Assembly (NCBI RefSeq): GCF_014297445.1
Contig: NZ_JACORU010000013.1
Location: 94,934-158,933, forward strand
Source of the DNA: Ramlibacter albus
GTDB taxonomy: Bacteria; Pseudomonadota; Gammaproteobacteria; Burkholderiales; Burkholderiaceae_C
DNA: 64,000 nucleotides
Direction of reading: 5' to 3'
Under the pieces are notes generated by a model. That model searched no databases. It worked only from the letters and a program-made list of their open reading frames with translations, and was not told the DNA's origin. Of the stretch, positions 1-8,363 are shown piece by piece. The position numbers were made by a program, and so were the translations under genes. Numbering within the stretch: the stretch's first letter is position 1; the number at the start of each line of letters is the position of its first letter.

Positions 1-2
1 CG

Positions 3-485
3 CAACTCGCCGCGGCGCTGTTCATGCAGGCTGCCGACATCGACATGACGCCGATCCCGTACAAGGGTTCCGCGCCCGCGATCGTCGGCTTGATGGCGGG
101 CGAATGCGACGTGTTCTTCGACTCCATCCCCGCGTCGCTCGGCCACGTGAAGAACGGCAAGCTCAAGGCGCTGGCGGTGACGAGCCAGAAGCGCGTGGAA
201 GCGGCACCGGAGATCCCCACCGTGGCCGAGACCTTCCCCGGTTTCGAGTTCATCGTGTGGCAGGGCGTCGAAGCACCGGCCGGTACGCCGAAGGCCGTGG
301 TGGACCGCCTGAGCGCGGCGATCATCAAGGTGATCGACCAACCCGAGGTGAAGGCCAAGTTCAACGGCCTCGGCGCGATGGGCGTGAGCAGCCCGACGCC
401 CGAGCACCTCGCGCAGCAGAAGGTGCGCGAGAAGGACAAGATGGGCACCGTGATCAAGCGGGCCAACATCGGCTACCTCGACTAG
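3..485 (+). CDS. Bug/TctC-family substrate-binding protein, 5' truncated
   Basis: C-terminal part (about 160 residues) of a periplasmic receptor for tripartite tricarboxylate transporters. The frame is open to the window edge, so the start lies outside. Visible family marks are the IPYKGSAPAIVGLMAGE segment, the F-D-S-I-P turn, the run from GKLKALAVTS to the P-T-V-A-E motif, and a closing helix region. Bug proteins bind carboxylates in the periplasm and are often orphan receptors without a linked TctAB permease; none is seen downstream here. The next gene starts almost immediately, which suggests co-transcription with the FAD oxidoreductase. The ligand cannot be read from the sequence. Confidence 0.85.
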   Translation, partial: QLAAALFMQAADIDMTPIPYKGSAPAIVGLMAGECDVFFDSIPASLGHVKNGKLKALAVTSQKRVEAAPEIPTVAETFPGFEFIVWQGVEAPAGTPKAVVDRLSAAIIKVIDQPEVKAKFNGLGAMGVSSPTPEHLAQQKVREKDKMGTVIKRANIGYLD

Positions 486-487
486 CC

Positions 488-1786
488 TTGCAAGCGGTGC
501 AGGACTACCCCGCCTCGTGGTGGGCGGCCTCGTCGCGGCACGCCTGCGACTTCGCCGCGCTGCGCGAAGACATCGAGACCCACGTTGCGGTCATCGGCGC
601 CGGCTTCACGGGCCTGTCCGCCGCGCACCACCTGTGCGAGCTGGGCCTGCGCTGCGTGGTGCTCGAGGCCAACCGCATCGGCTGGGGCGCGAGTGGCCGC
701 AACGGCGGCATCGCGGTGCCGCGCTACAAGTTCACGTACCCGGAGCTCGAAGACAAGTACGGCGAGGCGACGGCGCTGCTGATGTACCGCGCCGCGCACG
801 ACGCGGTGGACTCGCTGGAGCGCATCGTGCGGCAGCACGGGCTGGACTGCGGCTTCGTGCGCAGCGGGCACCTCACGCCGGTGGTCAGCGCCAGCGACGT
901 GGCAAGGTTCATCGCCGACGTGGAATGGCTTGCATCACGCGTGCACGACACGGCGCCGCGCATGCTGGATGCGGCGGAAGCTTCGCGCAGGATCGGCACT
1001 GCGTTCTACTCGGCGGCTTACCACGAGCCGCGCGGCGGCGTGATCCATCCGCTGGAGTACTGCATCACGCTGGCGAATGCGCTGTATGCGGCGGGGGTGC
1101 GTATCCACTGCGGCACGCCCGCGACGCGCTGGCAGGTGGAAGGCGACGGTGTCGTCGTGCACACGCCGAATGGCCGCGTGCGCGCGAAGCAACTCGTGAT
1201 CGCGAGCAATGCGTACAGCGACCTCACGCCCGCGGGCAAGCCGCTCGAAAAGCGCGTGGTGCCGGTGGCATCGGCCGTGATCGCGACGGAGCCTTTGCCC
1301 CCGGACCTGCGCGAGAGCCTGCTGCCCGGCGGCGAAGCCGCCACGGATGCCAAGCGCTTGACCAACTACTACCGCGTGCTGCGGGACGGCAGCTTCTTCT
1401 TCGGTGGCCGCGGCGGCGCATCGAGCCGCGCCTCGCAGCGCATCTACGACCGCCTGCGGCGCGACATGGTCGCGATCTTTCCGCAATTGGCGAGCGTTGC
1501 CGTGCGCCACCAGTGGTTCGGCCTCGTCGCGATGACGCTCGACACCTTGCCGCACGTCGGCTCGCTCGACGCGCGCGTGCACTACGGCATGGGCTACAAC
1601 GGCCGCGGCGTGGCGCTCTCGGCGCTGTTCGGCCGGCTGCTCGCGAACCGCGTGGCAGGCCATGCGCCCGCAGTGGGGCCCATGAGCTCGGGCCGGTTCG
1701 AGCCCATCCCGTTCCATGCGCTGCGCGTGCCGGCCAAGCAGGTCGCCATCACCTGGAAGCAACTGGTGGACGCGCTCGGCGTGTGA
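488..1786 (+). CDS. FAD-dependent oxidoreductase (DAO / OrdL-like)
   Basis: About 432 residues. Near the N-terminus is a dinucleotide-binding motif VAVIGAGFTGLSAAHHL followed by an acidic residue (VVLEAN) and the WGASGRNGG segment, typical of DAO-family flavoenzymes such as gamma-glutamylputrescine oxidase and glycine/sarcosine oxidase relatives. The C-terminal end has the usual G-Y-N-G-R-G FAD-contact segment. The frame is open far upstream, but that part overlaps the receptor gene, so I start at TTG 488, 3 bases after the receptor stop; GTG 497 is equally possible and neither has a clear ribosome site. The substrate is probably an amine or amino acid. Confidence 0.8.
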   Translation: MQAVQDYPASWWAASSRHACDFAALREDIETHVAVIGAGFTGLSAAHHLCELGLRCVVLEANRIGWGASGRNGGIAVPRYKFTYPELEDKYGEATALLMYRAAHDAVDSLERIVRQHGLDCGFVRSGHLTPVVSASDVARFIADVEWLASRVHDTAPRMLDAAEASRRIGTAFYSAAYHEPRGGVIHPLEYCITLANALYAAGVRIHCGTPATRWQVEGDGVVVHTPNGRVRAKQLVIASNAYSDLTPAGKPLEKRVVPVASAVIATEPLPPDLRESLLPGGEAATDAKRLTNYYRVLRDGSFFFGGRGGASSRASQRIYDRLRRDMVAIFPQLASVAVRHQWFGLVAMTLDTLPHVGSLDARVHYGMGYNGRGVALSALFGRLLANRVAGHAPAVGPMSSGRFEPIPFHALRVPAKQVAITWKQLVDALGV

Positions 1787-1874
1787 CCCCGACCGTCAAG
1801 GGGTTGGATATGGATCAAACGGGAAGTAATAACCCTGCCGATAAAATCAGGGCAAACCAGCATTAGCCCTTGCC

Positions 1875-2651
1875 ATGAGCGCCTTCCTCGAAGAGAAAGT
1901 CCTGTCCGTCCACCACTGGACGGACAAGCTGTTCACGTTCACCACGACGCGCGACCCCGCGCTGCGCTTCTCCAACGGCCACTTCACGATGATCGGCCTG
2001 CGCAAGGACGACGGCAAGCCGCTGCTGCGTGCGTACTCCATCGTCAGCGCGAACTACGAGGAGCACCTCGAGTTCCTGTCGATCAAGGTGCCGAACGGGC
2101 CGCTCACGTCGAAGCTGCAGCACATCCAGCCGGGCGACACCATCATCGTCGGCAAGAAGCCCACGGGCACGCTGCTGATCGACTACCTCAAGCCGGGCAA
2201 GCACCTCTACATGCTGTCCACGGGCACGGGCCTGGCGCCTTTCATGAGCATCGTGCGCGACCCGGAGACCTACGAGAAGTTCGAACAGGTCATCCTGGTG
2301 CACGGCGTGCGGCAGAAGGACGAACTGGCGTACCACGACCTGCTGCTGGAACACCTGCCCAACCACGAGTTCCTCGGCGACCTCGTGACGAGCAAGCTGC
2401 GCTACTACCCCACGGTGACGCGCGAGCAATACAAGAACATGGGCCGCATCACGGACCTCATCGCCAAGGGCAAGCTGTTCAAGGACCTGGGCATGCCGGA
2501 CATCAACCCGGAGGACGACCGCGTGATGATCTGCGGCAGCCCCGGCATGCTGCGCGACCTGAAGCACATGCTCGAAGAGCGCGGGTTCCAGGAGGGCAAC
2601 ACCTCCACGCCCGGGGACTTCGTGATCGAGCGCGCGTTCGCCGAACAGTGA
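1875..2651 (+). CDS. fpr: Ferredoxin--NADP(+) reductase
   Basis: 258 residues, the normal size for the bacterial Fpr subclass. It moves electrons between NADPH and ferredoxin or flavodoxin in the cytoplasm, supporting redox defence and Fe-S or haem enzymes. The FAD-binding half has the R-A-Y-S-I motif (about residue 53); the NADP half has STGTGLAPF (about 116) and the ICGSPGML segment; the chain ends in an acidic-aromatic tail, ERAFAEQ. ATG 1875 starts the conserved MSAFLEEKVLSVHHWTD region. The gene appears monocistronic, with 88 bases upstream and a palindromic repeat just after the stop. Confidence 0.95.
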   Translation: MSAFLEEKVLSVHHWTDKLFTFTTTRDPALRFSNGHFTMIGLRKDDGKPLLRAYSIVSANYEEHLEFLSIKVPNGPLTSKLQHIQPGDTIIVGKKPTGTLLIDYLKPGKHLYMLSTGTGLAPFMSIVRDPETYEKFEQVILVHGVRQKDELAYHDLLLEHLPNHEFLGDLVTSKLRYYPTVTREQYKNMGRITDLIAKGKLFKDLGMPDINPEDDRVMICGSPGMLRDLKHMLEERGFQEGNTSTPGDFVIERAFAEQ

Positions 2652-2654
2652 ACG

Positions 2655-2683
2655 CTTTGGATCCCCGCCTTCGCGGGGATGAC
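2655..2683. repeat. Short palindromic repeat (REP-like), single copy
   Basis: Between the convergent fpr and the 171-aa gene. Perfect 8-bp arms ATCCCCGC / GCGGGGAT at 2661-2668 and 2673-2680 enclose a 4-base loop. The flanks (TTTGG before, GACGG after) match two more copies at 52600-52667, so this is a dispersed element. Here it could also serve as a bidirectional terminator, but it lacks a T-tract. Confidence 0.75.
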
Positions 2684-2688
2684 GGGCC

Positions 2689-3204
2689 TTACGCTCTGAG
2701 CCCTTGCGCGTAGGGCGAGGGCCCCGCGATCGCCTCTTCCACCTTGCTCACGCTGCCCAGCGTGGCGAGCTTGTCGTGGATGTTCTGCACGATGCAGTCC
2801 TGCTGCCGCCACAGCGCCATGAAGCGCGCGTCGTGTTCCGTCTCCAGCCAGCCTTCGGGGTCGCGCTGCCGCAGCGCGTGCTGGGTGGTGAGGAAGTGCA
2901 TGAAGCGGTTGTGCACGCCCAGCAGCTCGGCGAAGTCGGTGCCCAGCTCGGGGAACCAGCCGTGGCGGATGAGGCAGGCTTCGTCCAGCGCTTCGGCCGC
3001 TTCGTTGCTCTCGCCGAAGAAGACCGGCGTGTAGCGCAGCTGGGCCATCCACGCGCCGTAGCGCTCCAGGGCGTCGAGCAGCCTCAGGGCCTGCTGCCGG
3101 CGCACTTCGCGCATGCGCAAGTGCCGGGCGATGCCGGCGCTCAGGAATGCCACGACCACCAGCGCGGCGGCCACCCACAAGCCGAAGTAGAACCAGATCT
3201 GCAT
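2689..3204 (-). CDS. Hypothetical single-pass membrane protein, downstream of ku
   Basis: 171 residues. The first 25 or so residues form one hydrophobic helix (IWFYFGLWVAAALVVVAFL), followed by an Arg-rich stretch and a long soluble, mostly helical domain rich in Trp, His and Gln with no motif I can name. It starts 9 bases after the ku stop, and its ribosome site (AGGGAGT) overlaps that stop, so the two are probably one operon. Function unknown; the link to end joining is positional only. Confidence 0.7.
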   Translation of the reverse strand: MQIWFYFGLWVAAALVVVAFLSAGIARHLRMREVRRQQALRLLDALERYGAWMAQLRYTPVFFGESNEAAEALDEACLIRHGWFPELGTDFAELLGVHNRFMHFLTTQHALRQRDPEGWLETEHDARFMALWRQQDCIVQNIHDKLATLGSVSKVEEAIAGPSPYAQGLRA

Positions 3205-3213
3205 GGTGACTCC

Positions 3214-4152
3214 CTAGGCGGCCTTGCGCGCGGTGCTCTTGCGCGCGGTTTTCTGCGGGGCCTTGTGGGCCGCCTTCTTCGCGCCGGCCTTCGAAGCGGC
3301 TTTCGCGGGTGCCTTCGCCGCCGCGCGCCCGCCGCCTTGCAGGCTGCGCTTGAGCAGTTCCGTGAGGTCGATGACGTCGGCGCCGCCTTCCTGCGGTGCC
3401 TCCTCGAGCTGCACCTTCTCCTGCGTCTCGCCGGACTTCGCCTTGGTCTCCACCAGCTTCATGATCGCGTCGCGGAACGAGTCGCGGTATTCCTCGGCCT
3501 TCCAGTGGCCCGACATCTCGTTGACCAGCTGCTTGGCCATCTTCAGCTCGGTTTCCTTCAGCGCGGGCTTCTGCGGCAGCGGCAGGCCCTCCCAGCTGCG
3601 GATCTCGTCGCCCCAGCGCATCAGGTTCAGCACGAGCGCCGGGCCCATCGGCACGAGGATGGCCAGGTGCTGCTTGGTCTGGATCACCACTTTGGCGAGA
3701 CCCGCCTTCTTCGTCTGCACCAGTGCCTCGCGCAACAGCGCGTACACCTTCTCGCCCTTGTTGATGGGCGCGGTGTAGTACGGCTTTTCGAGGTAGACGA
3801 AGGGCACTTCGTCGATGTCCACGAAGGCCTCGATCTCGATGGTCTGCGTCGTGCGCGGGTAGGCCTCGGCGATCTCTTCCTTGGTCAACGTGACGTACTC
3901 GCCCTTCTGGTACTCGATGCCCTTGACGATGTTCTGGGCGTCGATCTCGCGGCCGGTCTTCTTGTTCACCCGCTTGTAACCAACGGGGTCGCCGGTGCGC
4001 TTGTCGAGCCAGTCGAAGTTCAGGTCGGTCTCGGCCGTCGCCGAATAGAGCCCGATCGGGATGTGCACGAGCCCGAAGGTGATCGCTCCCTTCCACACGC
4101 TGCGCGTCGACGTGCCGGCCATCCCTTCCGTCGATTTGTTCTTGCTTGCCAT
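3214..4152 (-). CDS. ku: Ku protein (non-homologous end joining)
   Basis: 312 residues. Prokaryotic Ku forms a homodimeric ring on DNA double-strand ends and recruits ligase LigD. The core (about 1-260) starts with the typical SVWKGAITFGLVHIPIGLYS segment and contains the KGYEY-like KGIEYQKGEYV and the EIEAFVDIDEVPF run. The C-terminal 50 residues are an Ala/Lys/Arg-rich tail (KAPAKAASKAGAKKAAHKA), common in Ku proteins and thought to aid DNA threading. No ligD lies in the window. ATG 4152 is the only start fitting the family N-terminus, with a weak ribosome site. Confidence 0.95.
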   Translation of the reverse strand: MASKNKSTEGMAGTSTRSVWKGAITFGLVHIPIGLYSATAETDLNFDWLDKRTGDPVGYKRVNKKTGREIDAQNIVKGIEYQKGEYVTLTKEEIAEAYPRTTQTIEIEAFVDIDEVPFVYLEKPYYTAPINKGEKVYALLREALVQTKKAGLAKVVIQTKQHLAILVPMGPALVLNLMRWGDEIRSWEGLPLPQKPALKETELKMAKQLVNEMSGHWKAEEYRDSFRDAIMKLVETKAKSGETQEKVQLEEAPQEGGADVIDLTELLKRSLQGGGRAAAKAPAKAASKAGAKKAAHKAPQKTARKSTARKAA

Positions 4153-4249
4153 GGAAACTCGAAAAAGTGTTTCCAGAAGTGTGCGCGATGCGAGTGCGCG
4201 CTTCCTGTCGGACGCGCGCAGGCCGCGGTGTAGGTGGCGGGCTACGCGC

Positions 4250-4498
4250 CTACGCGGGCTTGAAGCGGCGGGCCTGGCCTTCCCAGCGGGTGCATAGCCG
4301 CGCGAAGCGGTCGCGGCAGTCCTGGCTGAAGCATTCCTGCTGGCCCAGCATGCGCAGGTTGCGCGCGATGCGGCTGGCGAGCAGGTAGCGGTGTGCGGGT
4401 GCCTGCATCTGCATGAACGCCGTCATCAGCGACAGCGTGGCCAGCCAGAGCGCGCGGCTGGCTTCGGCAAGCGTGGTGAGGGTGGGGTTCGGGGGCAT
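4250..4498 (-). CDS. Small hypothetical helical protein
   Basis: 82 residues, predicted all-helical, with LTTLAEASRALWLATLSLM and a cluster of Cys, Arg and Trp towards the C-terminus (ECFSQDCRDRFARLCTRWEG). The start at 4498 has a good ribosome site (TGGAG, 9 bases upstream), and the codon pattern fits the strand. I do not recognise the family; phasin-like small proteins have similar composition, but that is only an impression. It sits alone between ku and the KGG stress gene on the same strand. Confidence 0.55.
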   Translation of the reverse strand: MPPNPTLTTLAEASRALWLATLSLMTAFMQMQAPAHRYLLASRIARNLRMLGQQECFSQDCRDRFARLCTRWEGQARRFKPA

Positions 4499-4606
4499 CG
4501 GCGCTCCAGCGGTTCAAGACCATTCTGGAGGCCGGGCCCGAGGCGGGCGCGTCAGCGCCCGGGGGAAAAGCGGGCGCGCCGCTTCCTACAGCCGAGGCGG
4601 GCCTTT

Positions 4607-4831
4607 TTACAGCGGGCGGCCTTCGGACTGCGTGGCCTGGGCGCGGGCGTGGCGCTTCTTGCCGGCGGCGCGGGCCTCTTCGCTGGTGAATTCGTGGGCG
4701 TGGCCGCTCTGGTGCGCGGCGCGGCCGCCGAGGCTGGCGATCTCGCGCTGGCGCTGCGGGTCCATCGCAGCAAAGCCGCGCAGGGACTTCTTGGTAGCGG
4801 GCTTGGTCTCGATCGTGGTTTGCGAATCCAT
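4607..4831 (-). CDS. KGG-motif general stress protein (con-10-like)
   Basis: 74 residues. Contains RGFAAMDPQRQREIASLGG (residues 18-36) and the EFTSEEARAAGKKRH repeat, the signature of the small hydrophilic KGG/YciG-like stress protein family, here with one Lys-Gly-Gly changed to Leu-Gly-Gly. Such proteins are usually induced on entry to stationary phase or by dehydration; their biochemical role is not settled. The ATG at 4831 is preceded by a strong AGAGGAAAGA ribosome site. The frame is open for 487 codons upstream, but that part is antisense to the histidine kinase. Confidence 0.85.
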   Translation of the reverse strand: MDSQTTIETKPATKKSLRGFAAMDPQRQREIASLGGRAAHQSGHAHEFTSEEARAAGKKRHARAQATQSEGRPL

Positions 4832-5002
4832 TCTTTCCTCTTGCGGTTGGGTGAAGAAATCAATCCTGGTGCGGGTTCCCTGTTTCCTCGGATTCGGGTC
4901 AGCGCAACGGCAGAGTCTGTGCTGGGCCGCGGCCCTGTCGTGTAGGACGAGGCCGATAGCCGTGTCGGAAGTGACGAAGGGGGCCCGTTTAGACTGCGGG
5001 CC

Positions 5003-6418
5003 ATGAAACCTGACATGCCTCCGTCCATCGCATCGCAGGCGGAGGCGCACTGGGTCGAGGGCGAGCTGGTTCGCAGCCTGATGCGCACCCAGCGCAGCAC
5101 GCAGTGGATCGGCCTGGTGATCATCGCCCTCTTCACGGGCGTGCTGTGGGACGACGCGTCGCTGCGTCTGCTGCTCGCGTGGGTGCTGCTCGCACTCGGG
5201 GCCGCCGCCGTGCGCTTCTGGTCGATGCGCGAATACGTGCGCGAGGTCATGGTGCGCGGGGCGGCGGAACACCGCGCGTTCATCCAGAAGTGGCGGCTGA
5301 TGTTCCCCGCCAGCGCGCTCACGTGGGGGCTCACCACCGTCCTCTATTTCGACCGCTCCTCGCTGGCGGACCAGTTCATCTGCTGGCTGATGATGGCGGG
5401 CCTGGCGATGTTCTCGATCAACGCGCTGTCCGCGCACCTGCGCTCGATGTACGCCTACCTGAACACGCTGGCCGTCACCTGCCTCGTGGTGATGGGGTGG
5501 CGCATCGGCGGGGAGCTGCAGTTCCAGGGGCCCACCTACCACTGGTGGATCATCGCGCTGCTGCTGATCTTCTGGCAGGTGCTGCGGCAGGCCGGCAAGC
5601 GGCTGCACGAGACGCACCGCAAGAACTACGAACTGCAGTTCCGCAACAACCAGCTGATCGAGTCGCTCACGCGCCAGACGCAGGCGGCGCTCGATGCGGT
5701 GGAGATCAAGAACCGCTTCCTCGCGAGCGCCGCGCACGACATCCGCCAGCCGGTGCACGCGCTGGGGCTCTATGCGGACTGGCTCGGGAGCGAGCCGGAA
5801 CTGGTGCACGAACTCGCGCCGAAGATCGTGGAGTCCACCAAGGCGGTGAACCAGCTGTTCGACTCGCTCTTCGACCTCGCGCGGCTGGACTCCGGCAAGA
5901 TCAAGCTGAACATCGAGGTGGTGGACCTCAAGCAGCTGCTGCACGACCTGGAGGTGCAGTACCGGCCGCTCGCGGAGGCCAAGGGCCTGCAGTTCCGCGT
6001 GCACGTGCAGCCGGGGACGGTGGTGTCCGACCCCATCCTGCTGCAGCGGATCGTGGGCAACCTGATCTCCAACGCGGTGAAGTACACGCAGAAGGGCGGC
6101 ATCCTCGTGGCCGCGCGCGGCTCGCGCAGCGGCCGGCGCATCGAGATCTGGGACACAGGCGTGGGCATCGCGCCGGTGTACCAGCGCGAGATCTTCCGGG
6201 AGTTCTACAAGGTGCCCACGCATGCGGGCACGGAGGACGGCTTCGGGCTGGGCCTCTACATCGTGGCGCGGCTCACCCAGATCCTCGGGCACCCGCTCAC
6301 GCTGGCTTCGCGCCCCGGGCGGGGCACGGTGTTCAAGCTGACGATCGAGCCGACCGACCCCGCCCAGGCGACGGAGCGGGCGGTGGCTTCAGTGGCTCAG
6401 CTGGTGAGCAGGCCGTGA
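5003..6418 (+). CDS. Membrane sensor histidine kinase
   Basis: 471 residues. Six hydrophobic segments fill residues 35-195 (for example WIGLVIIALFTGVLW and HWWIIALLLIFWQVL) with no large periplasmic loop, so it probably senses a membrane or intracellular cue. Then follow a short coiled linker, a HisKA box with the phospho-acceptor in AAHDIRQPVHALGLY (His245), and an HATPase domain with NLISNAVKYT, WDTGVGI and GFGLGLYIVAR. The response regulator at 6397 converges on it, and their 3' ends overlap by 22 bases. Convergent arrangement is unusual, but partnership is the simplest reading. Confidence 0.88.
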   Translation: MKPDMPPSIASQAEAHWVEGELVRSLMRTQRSTQWIGLVIIALFTGVLWDDASLRLLLAWVLLALGAAAVRFWSMREYVREVMVRGAAEHRAFIQKWRLMFPASALTWGLTTVLYFDRSSLADQFICWLMMAGLAMFSINALSAHLRSMYAYLNTLAVTCLVVMGWRIGGELQFQGPTYHWWIIALLLIFWQVLRQAGKRLHETHRKNYELQFRNNQLIESLTRQTQAALDAVEIKNRFLASAAHDIRQPVHALGLYADWLGSEPELVHELAPKIVESTKAVNQLFDSLFDLARLDSGKIKLNIEVVDLKQLLHDLEVQYRPLAEAKGLQFRVHVQPGTVVSDPILLQRIVGNLISNAVKYTQKGGILVAARGSRSGRRIEIWDTGVGIAPVYQREIFREFYKVPTHAGTEDGFGLGLYIVARLTQILGHPLTLASRPGRGTVFKLTIEPTDPAQATERAVASVAQLVSRP

Positions 6419-6990
6419 ACGCGGGCGTAGTGGATCGTCTGCGTGCGGCTCTTCACGCCCAGGCGGCGGAACAGGCGCCACAGGTGCACCTTGACGGTGT
6501 GCTCGCTGATGCCCAGCTCGTCGGCGATCTCGCGGTTCGACAGGCCCCGGTCCAGCATGACGATCAGCTGCTTCTGGCGCTTGGACAGCTTGTTGTCCGT
6601 GGGCGCGAGCTCCTCGAACTGGCCGTCGGCCGAGAGCAGCGCGCGCAGCGCGTTGCCGATCTCCTGCGCGCCGGACGACTTCTCGATGTAGATGTCGGCG
6701 CCGGCTTCGATGCACGACTCCTCCGCGTCGGACGCGGGCGAGGCGGACAGCACGGCCAGGGGCGTGTCGGGGAAGCGCTTCTTCAGCTCGATCACGCCCG
6801 AGGTGCCGGTCGTGTCGGGCAGCTTCAGGTCCAGCGTGATCAGGTCCGGGTTGCCATGCTGCTTCACGGCCGACTCGATGCCGCCGATGCGCTCGAGCTC
6901 GACAACGTTGGCACCCGGGCGCATCCGGCGCAGCAACATCACCACGGCTTCGCGCATGAGGGGGTGGTCATCGATGACGTAGAGGGTCAT
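6397..6990 (-). CDS. NarL/FixJ-type response regulator
   Basis: 197 residues from ATG 6990, which begins the receiver domain (MTLYVIDDHPLMREAV); the frame continues 20 codons upstream to a TTG but without family-like sequence. Acid pocket Asp7/Asp8, phospho-acceptor Asp54 in LITLDLKLPD, and the conserved Lys in IYIEKSS are present. The C-terminal LuxR-type helix-turn-helix reads KQLIVMLDRGLSNREIADEL followed by SEHTVKVHLWRLFRRLGV. It would bind DNA as a dimer once phosphorylated, presumably by the convergent kinase. No ribosome site is obvious. Confidence 0.88.
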   Translation of the reverse strand: MTLYVIDDHPLMREAVVMLLRRMRPGANVVELERIGGIESAVKQHGNPDLITLDLKLPDTTGTSGVIELKKRFPDTPLAVLSASPASDAEESCIEAGADIYIEKSSGAQEIGNALRALLSADGQFEELAPTDNKLSKRQKQLIVMLDRGLSNREIADELGISEHTVKVHLWRLFRRLGVKSRTQTIHYARVHGLLTS

Positions 6991-7063
6991 GGTTGTCGCG
7001 GTTGTATGACGAGATGGGGGCGAGGATACAGCTGTTTGCATGCTTACCAAATACTCTAAAACC

Positions 7064-8362
7064 TTAGTTGGGATCCGCCGTCAGCTCTTGTAAGGCAGAG
7101 ATGGCGCCGGCGGCGGCTTGCGCGTCCAGGGGCTCGAGCATGGGCTCGGCGGCCACGGCCGATGGCTCGGCGCGCAGGCGGGCGATGAGCTGCCCGGCCT
7201 CCTTGGGCGAATCGAAACCCTTGCTCTGCAGCAGCACCTTGCCGTCGGCGGCGGCGAGCTTGAAATAGAACTTGCCGTCGGCTTCACGGTACTGCTTGAA
7301 GGCGGGGAGACTGCTCTTGGAGGCTTTTTGCTTCCTCCCGGTTCCCGCCTGAGAAGAAAGATTGCGCAGGCCCACGGCTTCGCGCAGCTGCGCCATGTAG
7401 GGCGTGGCACGCTCGCGCGCCTTGGCGCCGCCGGCTTGCAGGATCTGCTCGATCTCGCCCGGGTGCGCCATGTAGTGGTCGTACTTCTCGCGCATCGGCG
7501 CGAGCTCGCGGTCGATGCGCTCGAAGACCGCCTGCTTCGCGTCGCTCCACGCGATGCCGTCGGCGAAGGCCTTCTTCAGCGCGGCGGCCTCGTCGTCCGA
7601 AGCGAACGCGCGGAAGATCTGGTACAGCGCGGAGCCCTCGGTCTCCTTCGGCTCGCCCGGCGCGCGCGAGTCGGTGACGATCGAGAAGATCTGCTTGCGC
7701 ATCTGCTCGCGCGGGGCGAAGAGCGCGATGACGTTGTCGTAGCTCTTGCTCATCTTGCGGCCGTCGAGGCCGGGCAGCAGGGCCACGTTGTCGTCCACCT
7801 CTGCCTCCGGCAGCACGAGGTGCTCGCCGTAGAGGTGGTTGAAGCTGGACGCCATGTCGCGCGCCATCTCGATGTGCTGCACCTGGTCGCGGCCCACGGG
7901 CACCTTGTTCGCCTTGAACAGCAGGATGTCGGCGGCCATCAGCACCGGGTACATGAACAGGCCCGCGGTGACGTCGGCGTCGGGGTCGGTGCCCGCTGCC
8001 GTGTTCTTGTCGACGGCCGCCTTGTACGCATGCGCGCGATTGAGCAGGCCCTTGCCCGTCACGCAGGTGAGCAGCCACGTGAGCTCCGGGATGCCGGGGA
8101 TGTCGCTTTGGCGGTAGAAGAACACCTTGTCCGGGTCCAGCCCCACCGCGAGCCACGTCGCCGCGATCTCCAGCGTGCTGCGCTGGATGCGCTGCGGGTC
8201 GTCGCACTTGATCAGCGAGTGGTAGTCCGCGAGGAAGTAGAAGTTCTCGGTGCCCGCGCGGCGGCTGGCCTGCACGGTGGGCCGCATCGCGCCCACGTAG
8301 TTGCCCAGGTGCGGCGTGCCGCTGGTGGTGATGCCGGTGAGGTAGCGGATCGGTGTCGTCAT
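7064..8362 (-). CDS. trpS: Tryptophan--tRNA ligase with a C-terminal DUF1508-like extension
   Basis: 432 residues. Class I synthetase charging tRNA-Trp. The HIGH-type motif is TPHLGNYVG (residues 16-24) and the KMSKS loop is exact at 203-207. Typical bacterial TrpS is about 330-350 residues; this one carries about 90 more. After a Lys/Ser-rich linker (340-352) the stretch 361-397 (DGKFYFKLAAADGKVLLQS, then KGFDSPKEAGQLIARLR) resembles a DUF1508/YegP unit. The start lies 1 base after the stop of the M50 protease gene, so the genes form an operon. Confidence 0.95.
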   Translation of the reverse strand: MTTPIRYLTGITTSGTPHLGNYVGAMRPTVQASRRAGTENFYFLADYHSLIKCDDPQRIQRSTLEIAATWLAVGLDPDKVFFYRQSDIPGIPELTWLLTCVTGKGLLNRAHAYKAAVDKNTAAGTDPDADVTAGLFMYPVLMAADILLFKANKVPVGRDQVQHIEMARDMASSFNHLYGEHLVLPEAEVDDNVALLPGLDGRKMSKSYDNVIALFAPREQMRKQIFSIVTDSRAPGEPKETEGSALYQIFRAFASDDEAAALKKAFADGIAWSDAKQAVFERIDRELAPMREKYDHYMAHPGEIEQILQAGGAKARERATPYMAQLREAVGLRNLSSQAGTGRKQKASKSSLPAFKQYREADGKFYFKLAAADGKVLLQSKGFDSPKEAGQLIARLRAEPSAVAAEPMLEPLDAQAAAGAISALQELTADPN

Positions 8363-8363
8363 C

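Noticed and set aside
2655..2683. Rho-independent terminator after fpr
   Set aside because: Good hairpin but no T-tract, and the same sequence recurs inside a gene at 52600, so it is called a dispersed repeat.
4242..4523. Alternative 93-codon frame over the 82-aa gene
   Set aside because: His/Pro/Arg-rich translation typical of a shadow frame; the 82-aa frame has a better ribosome site and normal composition.
7000..7050. Upstream starts (7041 ATG, 7050 TTG) for the response regulator
   Set aside because: Would add 17-20 residues of Thr/Ser-rich sequence ahead of the receiver domain without a ribosome site.
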